Shown: positions 6,829 through 14,506 of the stretch, piece after piece | Layout of the letters: each line of letters starts with the position of its first letter | Position numbering within the stretch: position 1 is the first letter of the stretch | Origin: Cryomorphaceae bacterium | GTDB lineage: Bacteria; Bacteroidota; Bacteroidia; Flavobacteriales; BACL11 | Assembly (NCBI GenBank): GCA_949531795.1 | Contig: CATIQX010000172.1 | Span: forward strand, 1 to 15,808 | Length of the DNA stretch: 15,808 nt | Direction: 5' to 3' | Notes under the pieces: generated by a model | Seen by the model: the letters and a program-made list of their open reading frames with translations, nothing else | Database searches by the model: none | Told to the model about the DNA's origin: nothing | Translations under genes and position numbers: made by a program

Positions 6829-7935
6829 TTAGATACCTATTGCTAAAGCTAAGTAACCTACAACTAAAGCAACTACTAATCCAAATCCAGAAACAATAAA
6901 TCCGTCTTTTCTATTTTTTGCAAGTAAGGGGAAGATTCCATCTCCACTTGTTGATATAGCTGCTGCAATTAATGCTGCTATAGGAAAATTAGGAATTGTA
7001 ATAAAGGCTACTACAACAGCAATCACCCCCCCACATCCGGGTGTTACTCCTATTAAAGCTGCTAATAATATAATAACGTAAGCTGATGACGTCATCCACG
7101 TGTCAAATGTCTCTGGACCAACAAGTATATCAATAATATAGTTAGCAACAAATAAACCAATAAAAACGTATGTCACTACCATAGCAACATCTAATATTGC
7201 ATGTAATATACTCGATTTGATTGTATTATAGGAGGAATAGCAGTCATGGTTTTTGTAAATAAAAATACTTACACAGTAATAAACTATACATGTAGCCGTA
7301 AGTGCTACTGAAACCCAAAAAGTTAGACTTGAAATGGAATCAATACTTCCACCCCATAAGGCCATAACAGAACCTGGAGCTAAAAATATAGCCATTGCTA
7401 TGATAGCATAAAAACCAAAATTTTCAATAAATATGCCTGCCAAGGTATTTTGTTTTATTTGAAGGCTTTGAGACTCTATATGATTTTCCTGATTAATTTC
7501 AGAGACGGCTCTAAATCCTAAAATATCAAATAAATAGCCAAAAACTACTCCTGCTATTAATCCGAAGATGGTAATTATTACATATGCTTTTAAGTTACCT
7601 GCAACATCAGCCTCATTAGAAGCGCCTAATAAAACAAATGATCCTTCACCTAAAGTACTAATGAAAGTAGCAAATAAACCCCCAAAGGATATTTTCTTGT
7701 TTTTATATAATGACGCTACTACAATTGTTGCCCCGCAACCAGGAATTGCTCCCAAAAAAGAGCCAATAATAGGGTGCGCCCACTTAGGGCCAATCTGACT
7801 TGCTACATTATCACGTCTTTTTTTAGTTGCAAAACTAATTAGGGCGAAACCAATGATTGATAATGATACATAGCCACCTATAGCACCTGCTGATTCAAGA
7901 TTATCTAAAATAAATAACCAAAGATTAAATTCCAT
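6829..7935 (-). CDS. putative manganese transporter (PF11449 type)
   Basis: A 368-residue polytopic membrane protein with about ten hydrophobic segments, resembling the family annotated as putative manganese transporter (ArsP_2, PF11449). Two halves repeat the same motif order: PGCG at 65-68 with STLGEGSFVLLG at 93-104, and PGCG at 299-302 with STSGDGIFPLLA at 328-339. This indicates an internal duplication and probably an inverted-repeat transporter fold. The middle (about 145-165) is hydrophilic. It has a clear promoter upstream and may lead an operon with the SprT-like gene and manC. The family's metal is assigned mostly by association, so manganese should be read as a label rather than a demonstrated substrate. 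Confidence 0.75.
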   Translation of the reverse strand: MEFNLWLFILDNLESAGAIGGYVSLSIIGFALISFATKKRRDNVASQIGPKWAHPIIGSFLGAIPGCGATIVVASLYKNKKISFGGLFATFISTLGEGSFVLLGASNEADVAGNLKAYVIITIFGLIAGVVFGYLFDILGFRAVSEINQENHIESQSLQIKQNTLAGIFIENFGFYAIIAMAIFLAPGSVMALWGGSIDSISSLTFWVSVALTATCIVYYCVSIFIYKNHDCYSSYNTIKSSILHAILDVAMVVTYVFIGLFVANYIIDILVGPETFDTWMTSSAYVIILLAALIGVTPGCGGVIAVVVAFITIPNFPIAALIAAAISTSGDGIFPLLAKNRKDGFIVSGFGLVVALVVGYLALAIGI

Positions 7936-7964
7936 ATTTTTATATACATTCTTTCAATAGTGCG

Positions 7965-7992
7965 CAAATATAAATTATTTGAACTCAATCAA
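7965..7992 (-). promoter_or_regulatory. promoter of the PF11449-type transporter
   Basis: Minus strand TTG (7992-7990), 17 bases, then TATATTTG (7972-7965), a full -7 consensus match. The predicted start near 7961 leaves a leader of about 25 bases before the ATG at 7935. Confidence 0.6.
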
Positions 7993-8009
7993 AAAAATTA
8001 ATTCAAATA

Positions 8010-8138
8010 TTATTTCTGAAAAGTTTGAGTTGAAGAGAAGTTTGGACAAGTGTTACATCTATTTTTTTTAGCAACACCACAAGCTGTAAAAAAGAGTAAT
8101 ACTAAAATCAAAAAAAGATGATATTTTTGTATTTTCAT
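8010..8138 (-). CDS. tiny predicted lipoprotein
   Basis: A 42-residue ORF with a classic lipoprotein signal: lysines at 2 and 5, a hydrophobic core at 8-17, and a lipobox FTAC with the modified cysteine at 20. The F at -3 is a little unusual. The mature part would be only 23 residues, basic after the cysteine (AKKNR) and containing the C-x-x-C-P motif RCNTCP (27-32). No Bacteroidota surface-export signal of acidic residues follows the cysteine, so it probably stays on the periplasmic side. An in-frame ATG two codons upstream (8144) coincides with the predicted transcription start and may be the true start (44 residues). Downstream comes the PF11449-type transporter, with its own promoter between. 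I do not recognise a characterised family; function unknown. Confidence 0.7.
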   Translation of the reverse strand: MKIQKYHLFLILVLLFFTACGVAKKNRCNTCPNFSSTQTFQK

Positions 8139-8147
8139 AATCATATG

Positions 8148-8178
8148 CAAATCTAAATAAATTACTTAATTTTAGCAA
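8148..8178 (-). promoter_or_regulatory. promoter of the tiny lipoprotein gene
   Basis: Minus strand TTG (8178-8176), 20 bases, then TAGATTTG (8155-8148), a full -7 match. The predicted start falls on or next to the ATG at 8144, giving a leaderless mRNA. The -33 triplet lies only 3 bases before the divergent mlaE start codon. Confidence 0.6.
8167..8174 (+). promoter_or_regulatory. probable -7 element of the mlaE operon
   Basis: TAATTTTA matches TAnnTTTG except for the last base and lies 6 bases before the mlaE ATG. There is no good TTG at -33. If used, the five-gene operon mRNA would have a leader of only about 3 bases. It overlaps the spacer of the divergent lipoprotein promoter. Confidence 0.4.
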
Positions 8179-8180
8179 AT

Positions 8181-8921
8181 ATGACAAAACTACTTCATCA
8201 CCTAGGGCATTACTTCATTATGATGAAGAAAGTCATAAGTAAACCAGAAAACTGGAGTTTTTTCAGAAAACAGTTAGCATTAGAAATGGAAAAAGTTGGA
8301 CTTAACTCGGTAACACTGGTAATAATCCTTTCATTTTTTGTAGGCGCTGTAGTCAGTATACAAACTTCTATTAATATGAGTAATCCACTATTACCTTCTT
8401 ACCTGGTTGGTTTAGCAAGTAGAGATTCTTTGATTTTAGAATTTTCCCCAACCATGATATCATTAATATTGGCAGGGAAAGTAGGATCAAGCATTGCTTC
8501 AGAATTAGGAAGTATGCGAGTTACTGAGCAAATTGATGCACTTGAAATAATGGGAATTAATTCAGCCTCATTTCTAATCTTACCAAAAGTTATTGCAACC
8601 GTCTTCTTTTTTCCATTTCTTATAATTATAAGTATGGGAGTTGGTATGGTTGGAGCTTGGGTAGGCGGACTTTCAGCTAATATAACAACAGCTGATTTTA
8701 TGTTCGGTCTAAAATATGAATTTATCCCATTTTATATTACTTATGCAATTATCAAAACTATATTCTTTGCATTTATAATATCTACTGTATCGGCATATTT
8801 TGGCTACCATACTAAAGGAGGAGCAATATCAGTAGGAAAAGCAAGTACTGCAGCTGTTGTAGCTAGCAGCATACTCATACTACTATTCAATTATATATTA
8901 ACCGATATTATTTTATCATGA
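8181..8921 (+). CDS. mlaE: MlaE-type phospholipid transport permease
   Basis: Inner-membrane permease of an MCE/Mla-type lipid ABC transporter that moves phospholipid between inner and outer membranes. At 246 residues it has normal MlaE (PF02405) length, with an amphipathic N-terminal helix and about five membrane segments (first near 43-62, others about 90-106, 130-160, 185-205 and 222-243). The conserved cytoplasmic loop that contacts the ATPase is present: GKVGSSIASELGSMRVTEQI at 99-118, continuing DALE to 122. ATG 8181 follows a short A-rich leader. The stop codon overlaps the mlaF ATG (ATGA). No MCE-domain (MlaD) gene follows in this window, so the substrate-binding ring must be encoded elsewhere. 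Confidence 0.93.
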   Translation: MTKLLHHLGHYFIMMKKVISKPENWSFFRKQLALEMEKVGLNSVTLVIILSFFVGAVVSIQTSINMSNPLLPSYLVGLASRDSLILEFSPTMISLILAGKVGSSIASELGSMRVTEQIDALEIMGINSASFLILPKVIATVFFFPFLIIISMGVGMVGAWVGGLSANITTADFMFGLKYEFIPFYITYAIIKTIFFAFIISTVSAYFGYHTKGGAISVGKASTAAVVASSILILLFNYILTDIILS

Positions 8922-9667
8922 TTGAAATAAAAAATATTGAAAAAAAATTTGGAAACAATCATGTTTTAAAAAATGTATCCTTCATTTTTGAAAGAGGTAA
9001 AACAAATCTAATAATTGGAGAGAGTGGTTCTGGTAAAACAACACTAATAAAAATACTAATAGGATTACACAAAATAGATAGCGGAATCGTACTGTTTGAT
9101 GGAGTAGATTTTAACGCCATAAAAACAAAAAAACAAAGATTATTAAGGCAAGAAATTGGTATGCTTTTTCAAGGAGGAGCTCTTTATGATTACATGAGTG
9201 TTGAAGAAAATATTATGTTCCCCCTTAATATGTTTACAAAGAAAACAGAGATTGAAAAATTAGAGCGTGTAAACTTCTGTCTTAAAAGAGTGAAATTGGA
9301 AGGGAAGAACGGGTTAATGCCCTCTGAACTTAGTGGAGGTATGACTAAAAGAGTTGCCATTGCTAGAGCAATAGTAATGCAACCTAAATATTTGCTATGT
9401 GACGAACCTAATTCAGGTCTTGATCCAAAAACAGCTATAATTATTGACAACCTAATACAAGAAATCACCAAAGAATATAACATCACTACTATTGTAAACA
9501 CTCATGACATGAACTCTGTAATGGAAATTGGCGAAAAGATTACCTTTATCAATAAAGGAGAGATATGGTGGAAAGGGAATAAAGATGAGTTATTAAATTC
9601 CAACAATAAAGAATTGAATGATTTTGTTTTTGCTTCAGAACTTTTTAAACGATTAAAAAAAGGGTAA
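8918..9667 (+). CDS. mlaF: MlaF-type ABC transporter ATP-binding protein
   Basis: Cytoplasmic ATPase partner of MlaE. Walker A GESGSGKT at 34-41, Q-loop glutamine at 85, signature LSGGM at 138-142, Walker B YLLCDEP at 158-164, D-loop SGLD at 166-169 and H-loop histidine at 196. The form LSGGMTKRVAIARA is characteristic of MCE-linked ATPases such as MlaF rather than general ABC ATPases. Length 249 is typical. It overlaps mlaE by 4 bases and its TAA overlaps the rsmA ATG by one base (TAATG), so translation of the three genes is probably coupled. Confidence 0.94.
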   Translation: MIEIKNIEKKFGNNHVLKNVSFIFERGKTNLIIGESGSGKTTLIKILIGLHKIDSGIVLFDGVDFNAIKTKKQRLLRQEIGMLFQGGALYDYMSVEENIMFPLNMFTKKTEIEKLERVNFCLKRVKLEGKNGLMPSELSGGMTKRVAIARAIVMQPKYLLCDEPNSGLDPKTAIIIDNLIQEITKEYNITTIVNTHDMNSVMEIGEKITFINKGEIWWKGNKDELLNSNNKELNDFVFASELFKRLKKG

Positions 9668-10419
9668 TGAAGAATGTAAGAGCAAAAAAACACTTAGGAC
9701 AGCACTTCTTAAATGATGAACAAATAGCTTATAATATAACTGCTTTATTAAGTGAGGGAACAAAAAATGTAGTAGAAATAGGCCCTGGAATGGGAGTGCT
9801 TACTCAGTTTTTGGTAAAAAAAGACTTTACCACTGAAGTGGTAGAAATTGATACAGAAAGTGTTTTCTATCTTAGATTAAATTATCCTAAACTAAATGTA
9901 CATGAAGGAGATTTTTTACAACTTCAATTAAAAGAAAAATACCCTTATCCATTTTCATTAATTGGGAATTTCCCTTATAACATTTCTTCTCAAATACTAT
10001 TTAAAGCGTTTGAAAATAGAGATCAAATACCAGAGTTAATTGGTATGTTTCAAAAAGAAGTAGCCGAAAGAATTGTTTGTAAAAAAGGAAAAAAAAGAGG
10101 AATCCTATCTGTATTCTTACAAGCATTTTATGACATTGAATATTGTTTCACAGTAAATGAAGATGTATTTACTCCGCCACCAAAAGTAAAATCAGGAGTT
10201 ATAAAATTAGTTAGAAATACTAGAAAAGAACTCACAGTTGACGAACAGAAATTTAAACGAGTAGTAAAGACAGGTTTTAATCAAAGAAGAAAAACATTGA
10301 GAAATGCACTAAAACCTTTTAATTTAATAAATGAAAGTGAAATAGAACATTTACTTCCATTACGAGCTGAACAATTATCAGTTGACGATTTTATAAAACT
10401 AACCAATCATGTCGGATAG
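9667..10419 (+). CDS. rsmA: 16S rRNA adenine dimethyltransferase RsmA (KsgA)
   Basis: Transfers four methyl groups from S-adenosylmethionine to two adjacent adenines near the 3' end of 16S rRNA during small-subunit assembly. The N-terminal KKHLGQHFLND (7-17) is diagnostic. The SAM-binding motif VEIGPGMGVLT spans 36-46, with an acidic residue at the end of the next strand (E60, D62). The catalytic motif is GNFPYNIS (100-107), with NFPY in place of the commoner NLPY. The C-terminal helical domain carries FNQRRKTLRNAL (214-225). Length 250 is normal. It overlaps mlaF by 1 base and mgtE by 11 bases. Confidence 0.97.
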   Translation: MKNVRAKKHLGQHFLNDEQIAYNITALLSEGTKNVVEIGPGMGVLTQFLVKKDFTTEVVEIDTESVFYLRLNYPKLNVHEGDFLQLQLKEKYPYPFSLIGNFPYNISSQILFKAFENRDQIPELIGMFQKEVAERIVCKKGKKRGILSVFLQAFYDIEYCFTVNEDVFTPPPKVKSGVIKLVRNTRKELTVDEQKFKRVVKTGFNQRRKTLRNALKPFNLINESEIEHLLPLRAEQLSVDDFIKLTNHVG

Positions 10420-11761
10420 AATAGCAATAAATAGTTCCTATGTAGAGCAAATAGCTAGTCTAATTGAAGTAAATAATTTTACTGAATTAAACTTAATTAT
10501 TGCTGACTTACACATTGCTGATATAGCAGAAATTATTGAAGATCTATCTATAGAAAATGCACATTTTTTATTCAACCTAATTGAAGAAGAGAGATCAGCC
10601 TCGGTACTAGTTGAACTTGAAGACGATACTAGAGAAGAAATTCTATCTGATTTAACGGCAAAAGAAATTGCAGATGGAGTAATTGATAATTTAGAGTCAG
10701 ATGATGCTGCAGATGTAATTGGGGAATTATCAGAAAATAAAAAAGAAGAAGTACTAGCTCTGATTGAGGATATTGAACGTGCTAGTGATATTAGCGACTT
10801 GTTAACTTATGCAGATGATACTGCTGGTGGATTAATGGCTAAAGAATTGATTAAAGTAAATGAAAACTGGACTACAATACAATGCCTTAAAGAAATGCGT
10901 AAACAGGCTGAGGAGGTAAAAGAAGTTTACACAATATATGTTGTTGATGATAAAGATAAATTACTCGGAATTTTATCATTAAGAAAACTATTACTGATTG
11001 AAAGAGATACTGCAATAAAAGATATTATTTATACAGAAATTATATCAGTAAAAGCAACTGAGGATGATGAACATGTCGCTAATATAATGAGTAAATATGA
11101 CCTTATTGCCTTACCCGTAGTGGATGATTTAAACCGATTAATCGGAAGGATTACTATCGATGATGTAATGGATGTAGTAAAAGAGGAAGCCGAAAAAGAT
11201 TATCAAATGGCATCCGGTATTTCGGAAGATGTAGAAAGTAGCGATACAGCTTGGGAGCTCACAAGAGCAAGGTTACCCTGGTTACTTATTGGAATGATTG
11301 GAGGGCTATTAGGAGCAAAAGTAATTGGAATATTTGATTTAAGTGGAGATAATTTTGAATTAGCCTTTTTCATTCCACTCATTGCTGCAATGGGAGGAAA
11401 TGTTGGCGTCCAATCAGCGGCAATAGTAGTGCAAGGTTTAGCAAATGATTCCTTAAAAATGGAGAATATATTTCAGAAATTAGTAAAAGAATTAGGTGTT
11501 GGACTCCTAAATGGAATTATCTGTTCAATCATTATTCTTGGAGCTGCATTTAGTTTAGGATATAGCTTGGCATTGAGCCTTACGGTAAGTATCTCATTAT
11601 TTGCAGTTATTGTTTTTGCAGCTGTTTTTGGAACATTCATACCCTTGACTTTGGAGAAATATAATATCGACCCTGCCTTAGCGACCGGTCCTTTTATCAC
11701 AACAGTAAATGATGTTTTAGGTTTATTCATTTATTTTATGATTGGACAAGCCATCCTTTAA
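10409..11761 (+). CDS. mgtE: magnesium transporter MgtE
   Basis: Mg2+ channel/transporter of the inner membrane with its own Mg2+ sensor. The acidic N domain of MgtE repeats occupies about 10-130. Two CBS domains follow (about 138-195 and 205-258; YADDTAGGLMA at 134-144 is typical), then a connecting helix to about 285 and five membrane helices from about 290 to the end. Pore-region motifs AAMGGNVGVQSAA (326-338) and DPALATGPFITTVNDV (421-436) are intact, including D435, the likely counterpart of the pore aspartate. Length 450 is typical. Its start lies 11 bases inside rsmA, so translation is probably coupled. The N and CBS domains normally close the pore when cellular Mg2+ is high. Confidence 0.96.
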   Translation: MSDRIAINSSYVEQIASLIEVNNFTELNLIIADLHIADIAEIIEDLSIENAHFLFNLIEEERSASVLVELEDDTREEILSDLTAKEIADGVIDNLESDDAADVIGELSENKKEEVLALIEDIERASDISDLLTYADDTAGGLMAKELIKVNENWTTIQCLKEMRKQAEEVKEVYTIYVVDDKDKLLGILSLRKLLLIERDTAIKDIIYTEIISVKATEDDEHVANIMSKYDLIALPVVDDLNRLIGRITIDDVMDVVKEEAEKDYQMASGISEDVESSDTAWELTRARLPWLLIGMIGGLLGAKVIGIFDLSGDNFELAFFIPLIAAMGGNVGVQSAAIVVQGLANDSLKMENIFQKLVKELGVGLLNGIICSIIILGAAFSLGYSLALSLTVSISLFAVIVFAAVFGTFIPLTLEKYNIDPALATGPFITTVNDVLGLFIYFMIGQAIL

Positions 11762-11762
11762 T

Positions 11763-12692
11763 ATGAAGATTATTTTTATTGATATTGTCCACCCTTTGCT
11801 TAAACAAGAATTAGAAAAAGAAAATCATATTTGCGATACAGCTTACAATAAAAGCAAAGCTGAAATTCAGAAAATTATCAGCAATTATCAAGGGATAATC
11901 ATTAGAAGTAGATTCAAAATTGACAAGCAATTTATTGATTTTGGCAGCAACTTAAAATTTATAGCACGAGCGGGAAGTGGCTTGGAAAATATTGATACAG
12001 AATATGCTGGAAATAAAAAAATCCATTGTTATAATGCGGCTGAGGGAAACCGAAAAGCAGTAGCTGAACACGCATTAGGCATGTTGCTTTCCTTATTTAA
12101 TAATTTGAATAGAGCAGACCAAGAAGTACGCAATGGAGTTTGGGAACGAGAAGGAAATAGAGGCATAGAACTTACTGGGAAAACGATTGCTATAATAGGA
12201 TATGGAAACAATGGATCAGCATTTGCAGAAGTTCTAAAAGGATTTAATGTAAAAATATTGGCATACGATAAATACCTAAGCAAGTACCCTCAAAAAAGTA
12301 GCATGGAAAGTATTTACCAAGAAGCTGATATTGTGAGCTTACATATTCCTTTAACACTAGAAACGACTAACATAATAGATGATAATTTTATAAATAGTTT
12401 TAAAAAAAATATTTATCTCATAAATACGGCAAGAGGAAAATGCGCGAATACAAAAAACGTGGTTACTGCTTTAGAAAACGGAAAAATAAAAGGAGCTTGT
12501 TTGGATGTATTGGAATACGAAAAAAATTCATTTGAAAATTTAAGTCAAGAAGGTTTAACTAATGATATGCAATACTTGATAAATTCAAAAAATACAGTCC
12601 TAACTCCTCACATTGCTGGATGGACAAAAGAAAGCAATATAAAAATTGCTGAAGTTTTACTTAATAAAATTATTTCTGATTTTCCTGTATAA
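11763..12692 (+). CDS. D-isomer 2-hydroxyacid dehydrogenase
   Basis: A 309-residue NAD-dependent D-2-hydroxyacid dehydrogenase, closest in layout to short phosphoglycerate dehydrogenases without a C-terminal ACT domain. Substrate-domain loop ARAGSGLENID at 68-78. The NAD fold has GYGNNG at 146-151 and D169 at the end of the second strand, favouring NAD over NADP. Catalytic R224 (NTARG), E253 and H283 (TPHIAGW) are present; E to H spacing is somewhat longer than in E. coli SerA. I start it at ATG 11763, one base after the mgtE stop, rather than at an in-frame TTG at 11742 inside mgtE. The 3' end overlaps the convergent 592-residue gene by 23 bases. Whether it acts in serine synthesis cannot be decided without a nearby serC. 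Confidence 0.88.
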   Translation: MKIIFIDIVHPLLKQELEKENHICDTAYNKSKAEIQKIISNYQGIIIRSRFKIDKQFIDFGSNLKFIARAGSGLENIDTEYAGNKKIHCYNAAEGNRKAVAEHALGMLLSLFNNLNRADQEVRNGVWEREGNRGIELTGKTIAIIGYGNNGSAFAEVLKGFNVKILAYDKYLSKYPQKSSMESIYQEADIVSLHIPLTLETTNIIDDNFINSFKKNIYLINTARGKCANTKNVVTALENGKIKGACLDVLEYEKNSFENLSQEGLTNDMQYLINSKNTVLTPHIAGWTKESNIKIAEVLLNKIISDFPV

Positions 12693-14448
12693 GAAGGTCT
12701 ATTTCCTGCCCCATTCTCTTCATACTTTCAACCGCACCATTTAAAGATTTATATGCGGCATGCCTTACGCTACTAAAATTAGTGCCAACTGCATTAAACA
12801 TACCTTGATAGTAAGTAATACCTTCATTCATATTTTTAGTAAAAGCATTCAAATATCTTCCTGATTTCCTTCCCCAATCATGTTTGTGTTCCTCAATTTT
12901 TTCAGATAAATAGGTTAGATACATTTCTAATTCATTAACAAACATATTAGGTCGGTCATTACGTACAATGCCCTCATCTCCATTATAAATATGATGTGAC
13001 ATATCTTGTAATGTTAGTTCTTTATCAAAATATGCCATGTTAGGACCTGGGCATATGGAAACTCCTTTGCTTTCTCGCGTTTCAACGCCATAATTGATGA
13101 CTGCAGTTGCAGCTAAACCCATGCATAAACAAGCTTTGTCTGTAATCTGATCAGAAATTCCGAACTCATCAATCTTATTCTTTTGAAATAAACGAGAGGC
13201 TGTACATACACCCTGAGTACCATATTCATTACTTAATGCCAAAAACTTTCTAGGGCAAGGACTTCCGGGTTTTCCTTCTTCAATTTTAAGAAATTTTTCG
13301 ACATCTTTAGATGAGTTTCTAAGGTTATTGAACGGAACTCCCAAAGGAGAAACGCTACTCAAATACAAATCCTTTTCCTTTGCATCTTGCAGTTGTTTGC
13401 GAGTTGCAGCATCGACTGTGGTAGCTTCAGGAACCAATAAGAAAGGAGTTCCCCAACCTACGGTATCTAATTTATAGTGATCAATTAAAAAATTATGTTC
13501 CTCAGCAGTTGCAACTCCTCCCTGAGCAGTAATTGTAATTGCTAAAGTATCGTTTGGAACAATCCTTCCATTAGCTTCTAATGCTGGCTTGCATATGGCA
13601 TAAAGCTCATCAACTAATTCCTGCCTTCTATCTCTAAACTCTGCTAATATTGGGCCCATTAGATATCCATCAGTAGCAAAAGCATGACCTCCGCAATTTA
13701 GTCCTGATTCAATACGATATTCTGAAATCCAAAGCCCTTTTTTAGCTAAAAATTTTCCTTGTATGATTGCTGATCTGTAATCAGAAACTTTAAGGATTAT
13801 CTTCTTTTTAATATATCCATTGATATCTGGAAAAAAATCTTCAAATTCAGCAATATAACCATATAACCTTGGATTCATACCAGCAGAAAAAATTACGGAT
13901 GATGATAAATCTGAATTAGCAAAACCCCTTAAACCTGCATGAGCATCATTATATTCTGAGGGAAGTTCTTCTTTTTTGAAAAAGTTTGTTTTATCAACTT
14001 TCGTCATAATATTAACATCAATACTTCCGATTGATAAGTTATCTTTCAGCCATAATGATAAATCCTCAAAACTAAAAGAGTTTTCAATTAATTTATTGAA
14101 TTCCTTTTTCACATCACTAGATTCAGGAAGCATTTCAAAGTACTTTTTAACATCTTCAAACTTATCTTTAGTTGCTGTAGTAAACTCCTCAAACTTTGCT
14201 GAAGTAATTTTATTTACCAGATTCAAATAAGAAGTAATTCTATCTGCACGATAATCTTTAGTATTATTCTTTATTTCTTCATAAGAAAAATTATTTAATC
14301 CACTATAATATTTTCTTAAGCGCTCCAATAAAACATCATCCGCTAAGGCAATTACAGTATTTATACCATAATGCGCTACTTTCAAAGCAGAATCGGCTGT
14401 AAAAGCTGTTCCCATTACAGGGATATGAAAAGTATGAGATGCTGTCAT
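12670..14448 (-). CDS. uncharacterised 592-residue protein, possible FMN TIM barrel
   Basis: I do not recognise a named family. The N-terminus (HIPVMGTAFTADS at 8-20, then helix and strand to about 36) and two later segments resemble nitronate monooxygenase/enoyl-ACP reductase II or glutamate-synthase-like FMN barrels: NCGGHAFATDG (251-261) recalls the GGH flavin motif, and AQGGVATAEEH (308-318) followed by VGWGTPFLL (330-338) recalls the glycine-rich phosphate loop. A lysine-rich helical insert fills about 45-160. The C-terminal half carries C398, C415, C440, C442 and C466, including C-L-C-M and S-I-C-P-G-P, suggesting an iron-sulfur or other metal site. The end (500-590) is helical. There is no signal peptide. 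It follows the aspartate kinase gene by 58 bases with its own promoter. The fold is an inference from motifs. Confidence 0.65.
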   Translation of the reverse strand: MTASHTFHIPVMGTAFTADSALKVAHYGINTVIALADDVLLERLRKYYSGLNNFSYEEIKNNTKDYRADRITSYLNLVNKITSAKFEEFTTATKDKFEDVKKYFEMLPESSDVKKEFNKLIENSFSFEDLSLWLKDNLSIGSIDVNIMTKVDKTNFFKKEELPSEYNDAHAGLRGFANSDLSSSVIFSAGMNPRLYGYIAEFEDFFPDINGYIKKKIILKVSDYRSAIIQGKFLAKKGLWISEYRIESGLNCGGHAFATDGYLMGPILAEFRDRRQELVDELYAICKPALEANGRIVPNDTLAITITAQGGVATAEEHNFLIDHYKLDTVGWGTPFLLVPEATTVDAATRKQLQDAKEKDLYLSSVSPLGVPFNNLRNSSKDVEKFLKIEEGKPGSPCPRKFLALSNEYGTQGVCTASRLFQKNKIDEFGISDQITDKACLCMGLAATAVINYGVETRESKGVSICPGPNMAYFDKELTLQDMSHHIYNGDEGIVRNDRPNMFVNELEMYLTYLSEKIEEHKHDWGRKSGRYLNAFTKNMNEGITYYQGMFNAVGTNFSSVRHAAYKSLNGAVESMKRMGQEIDLLIQENQK

Positions 14449-14466
14449 TTAATATTATTAAGGCCT

Positions 14467-14498
14467 CAAAGATACAGAATAAAAAGATTATAAAACAA
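14467..14498 (-). promoter_or_regulatory. promoter of the 592-residue protein gene
   Basis: Minus strand TTG (14498-14496), 21 bases, then TATCTTTG (14474-14467), a full -7 match, giving a predicted leader of about 15 bases before ATG 14448. It sits in the 58-base gap after the aspartate kinase stop, so the gene can be expressed apart from the kinase. Confidence 0.6.
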
Positions 14499-14506
14499 AA
14501 TAAAAA

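Noticed and set aside
7900..7950. Short out-of-frame ATG reading frame in the leader of the PF11449-type transporter gene.
   Set aside because: It does not coincide with the predicted transcription start and such frames are expected by chance in AT-rich leaders.
9190..9501. 103-residue minus-strand frame inside mlaF.
   Set aside because: It is antisense to a well-conserved ABC ATPase and its translation shows no recognisable motif or start signal; the same holds for the other frames lying within recQ, the PF11449-type transporter, mgtE and the dehydrogenase.
11742..11762. Seven-residue N-terminal extension of the 2-hydroxyacid dehydrogenase from a TTG codon.
   Set aside because: It lies inside mgtE, and the ATG at 11763 sits right after the mgtE stop and starts at the expected first strand of the fold.
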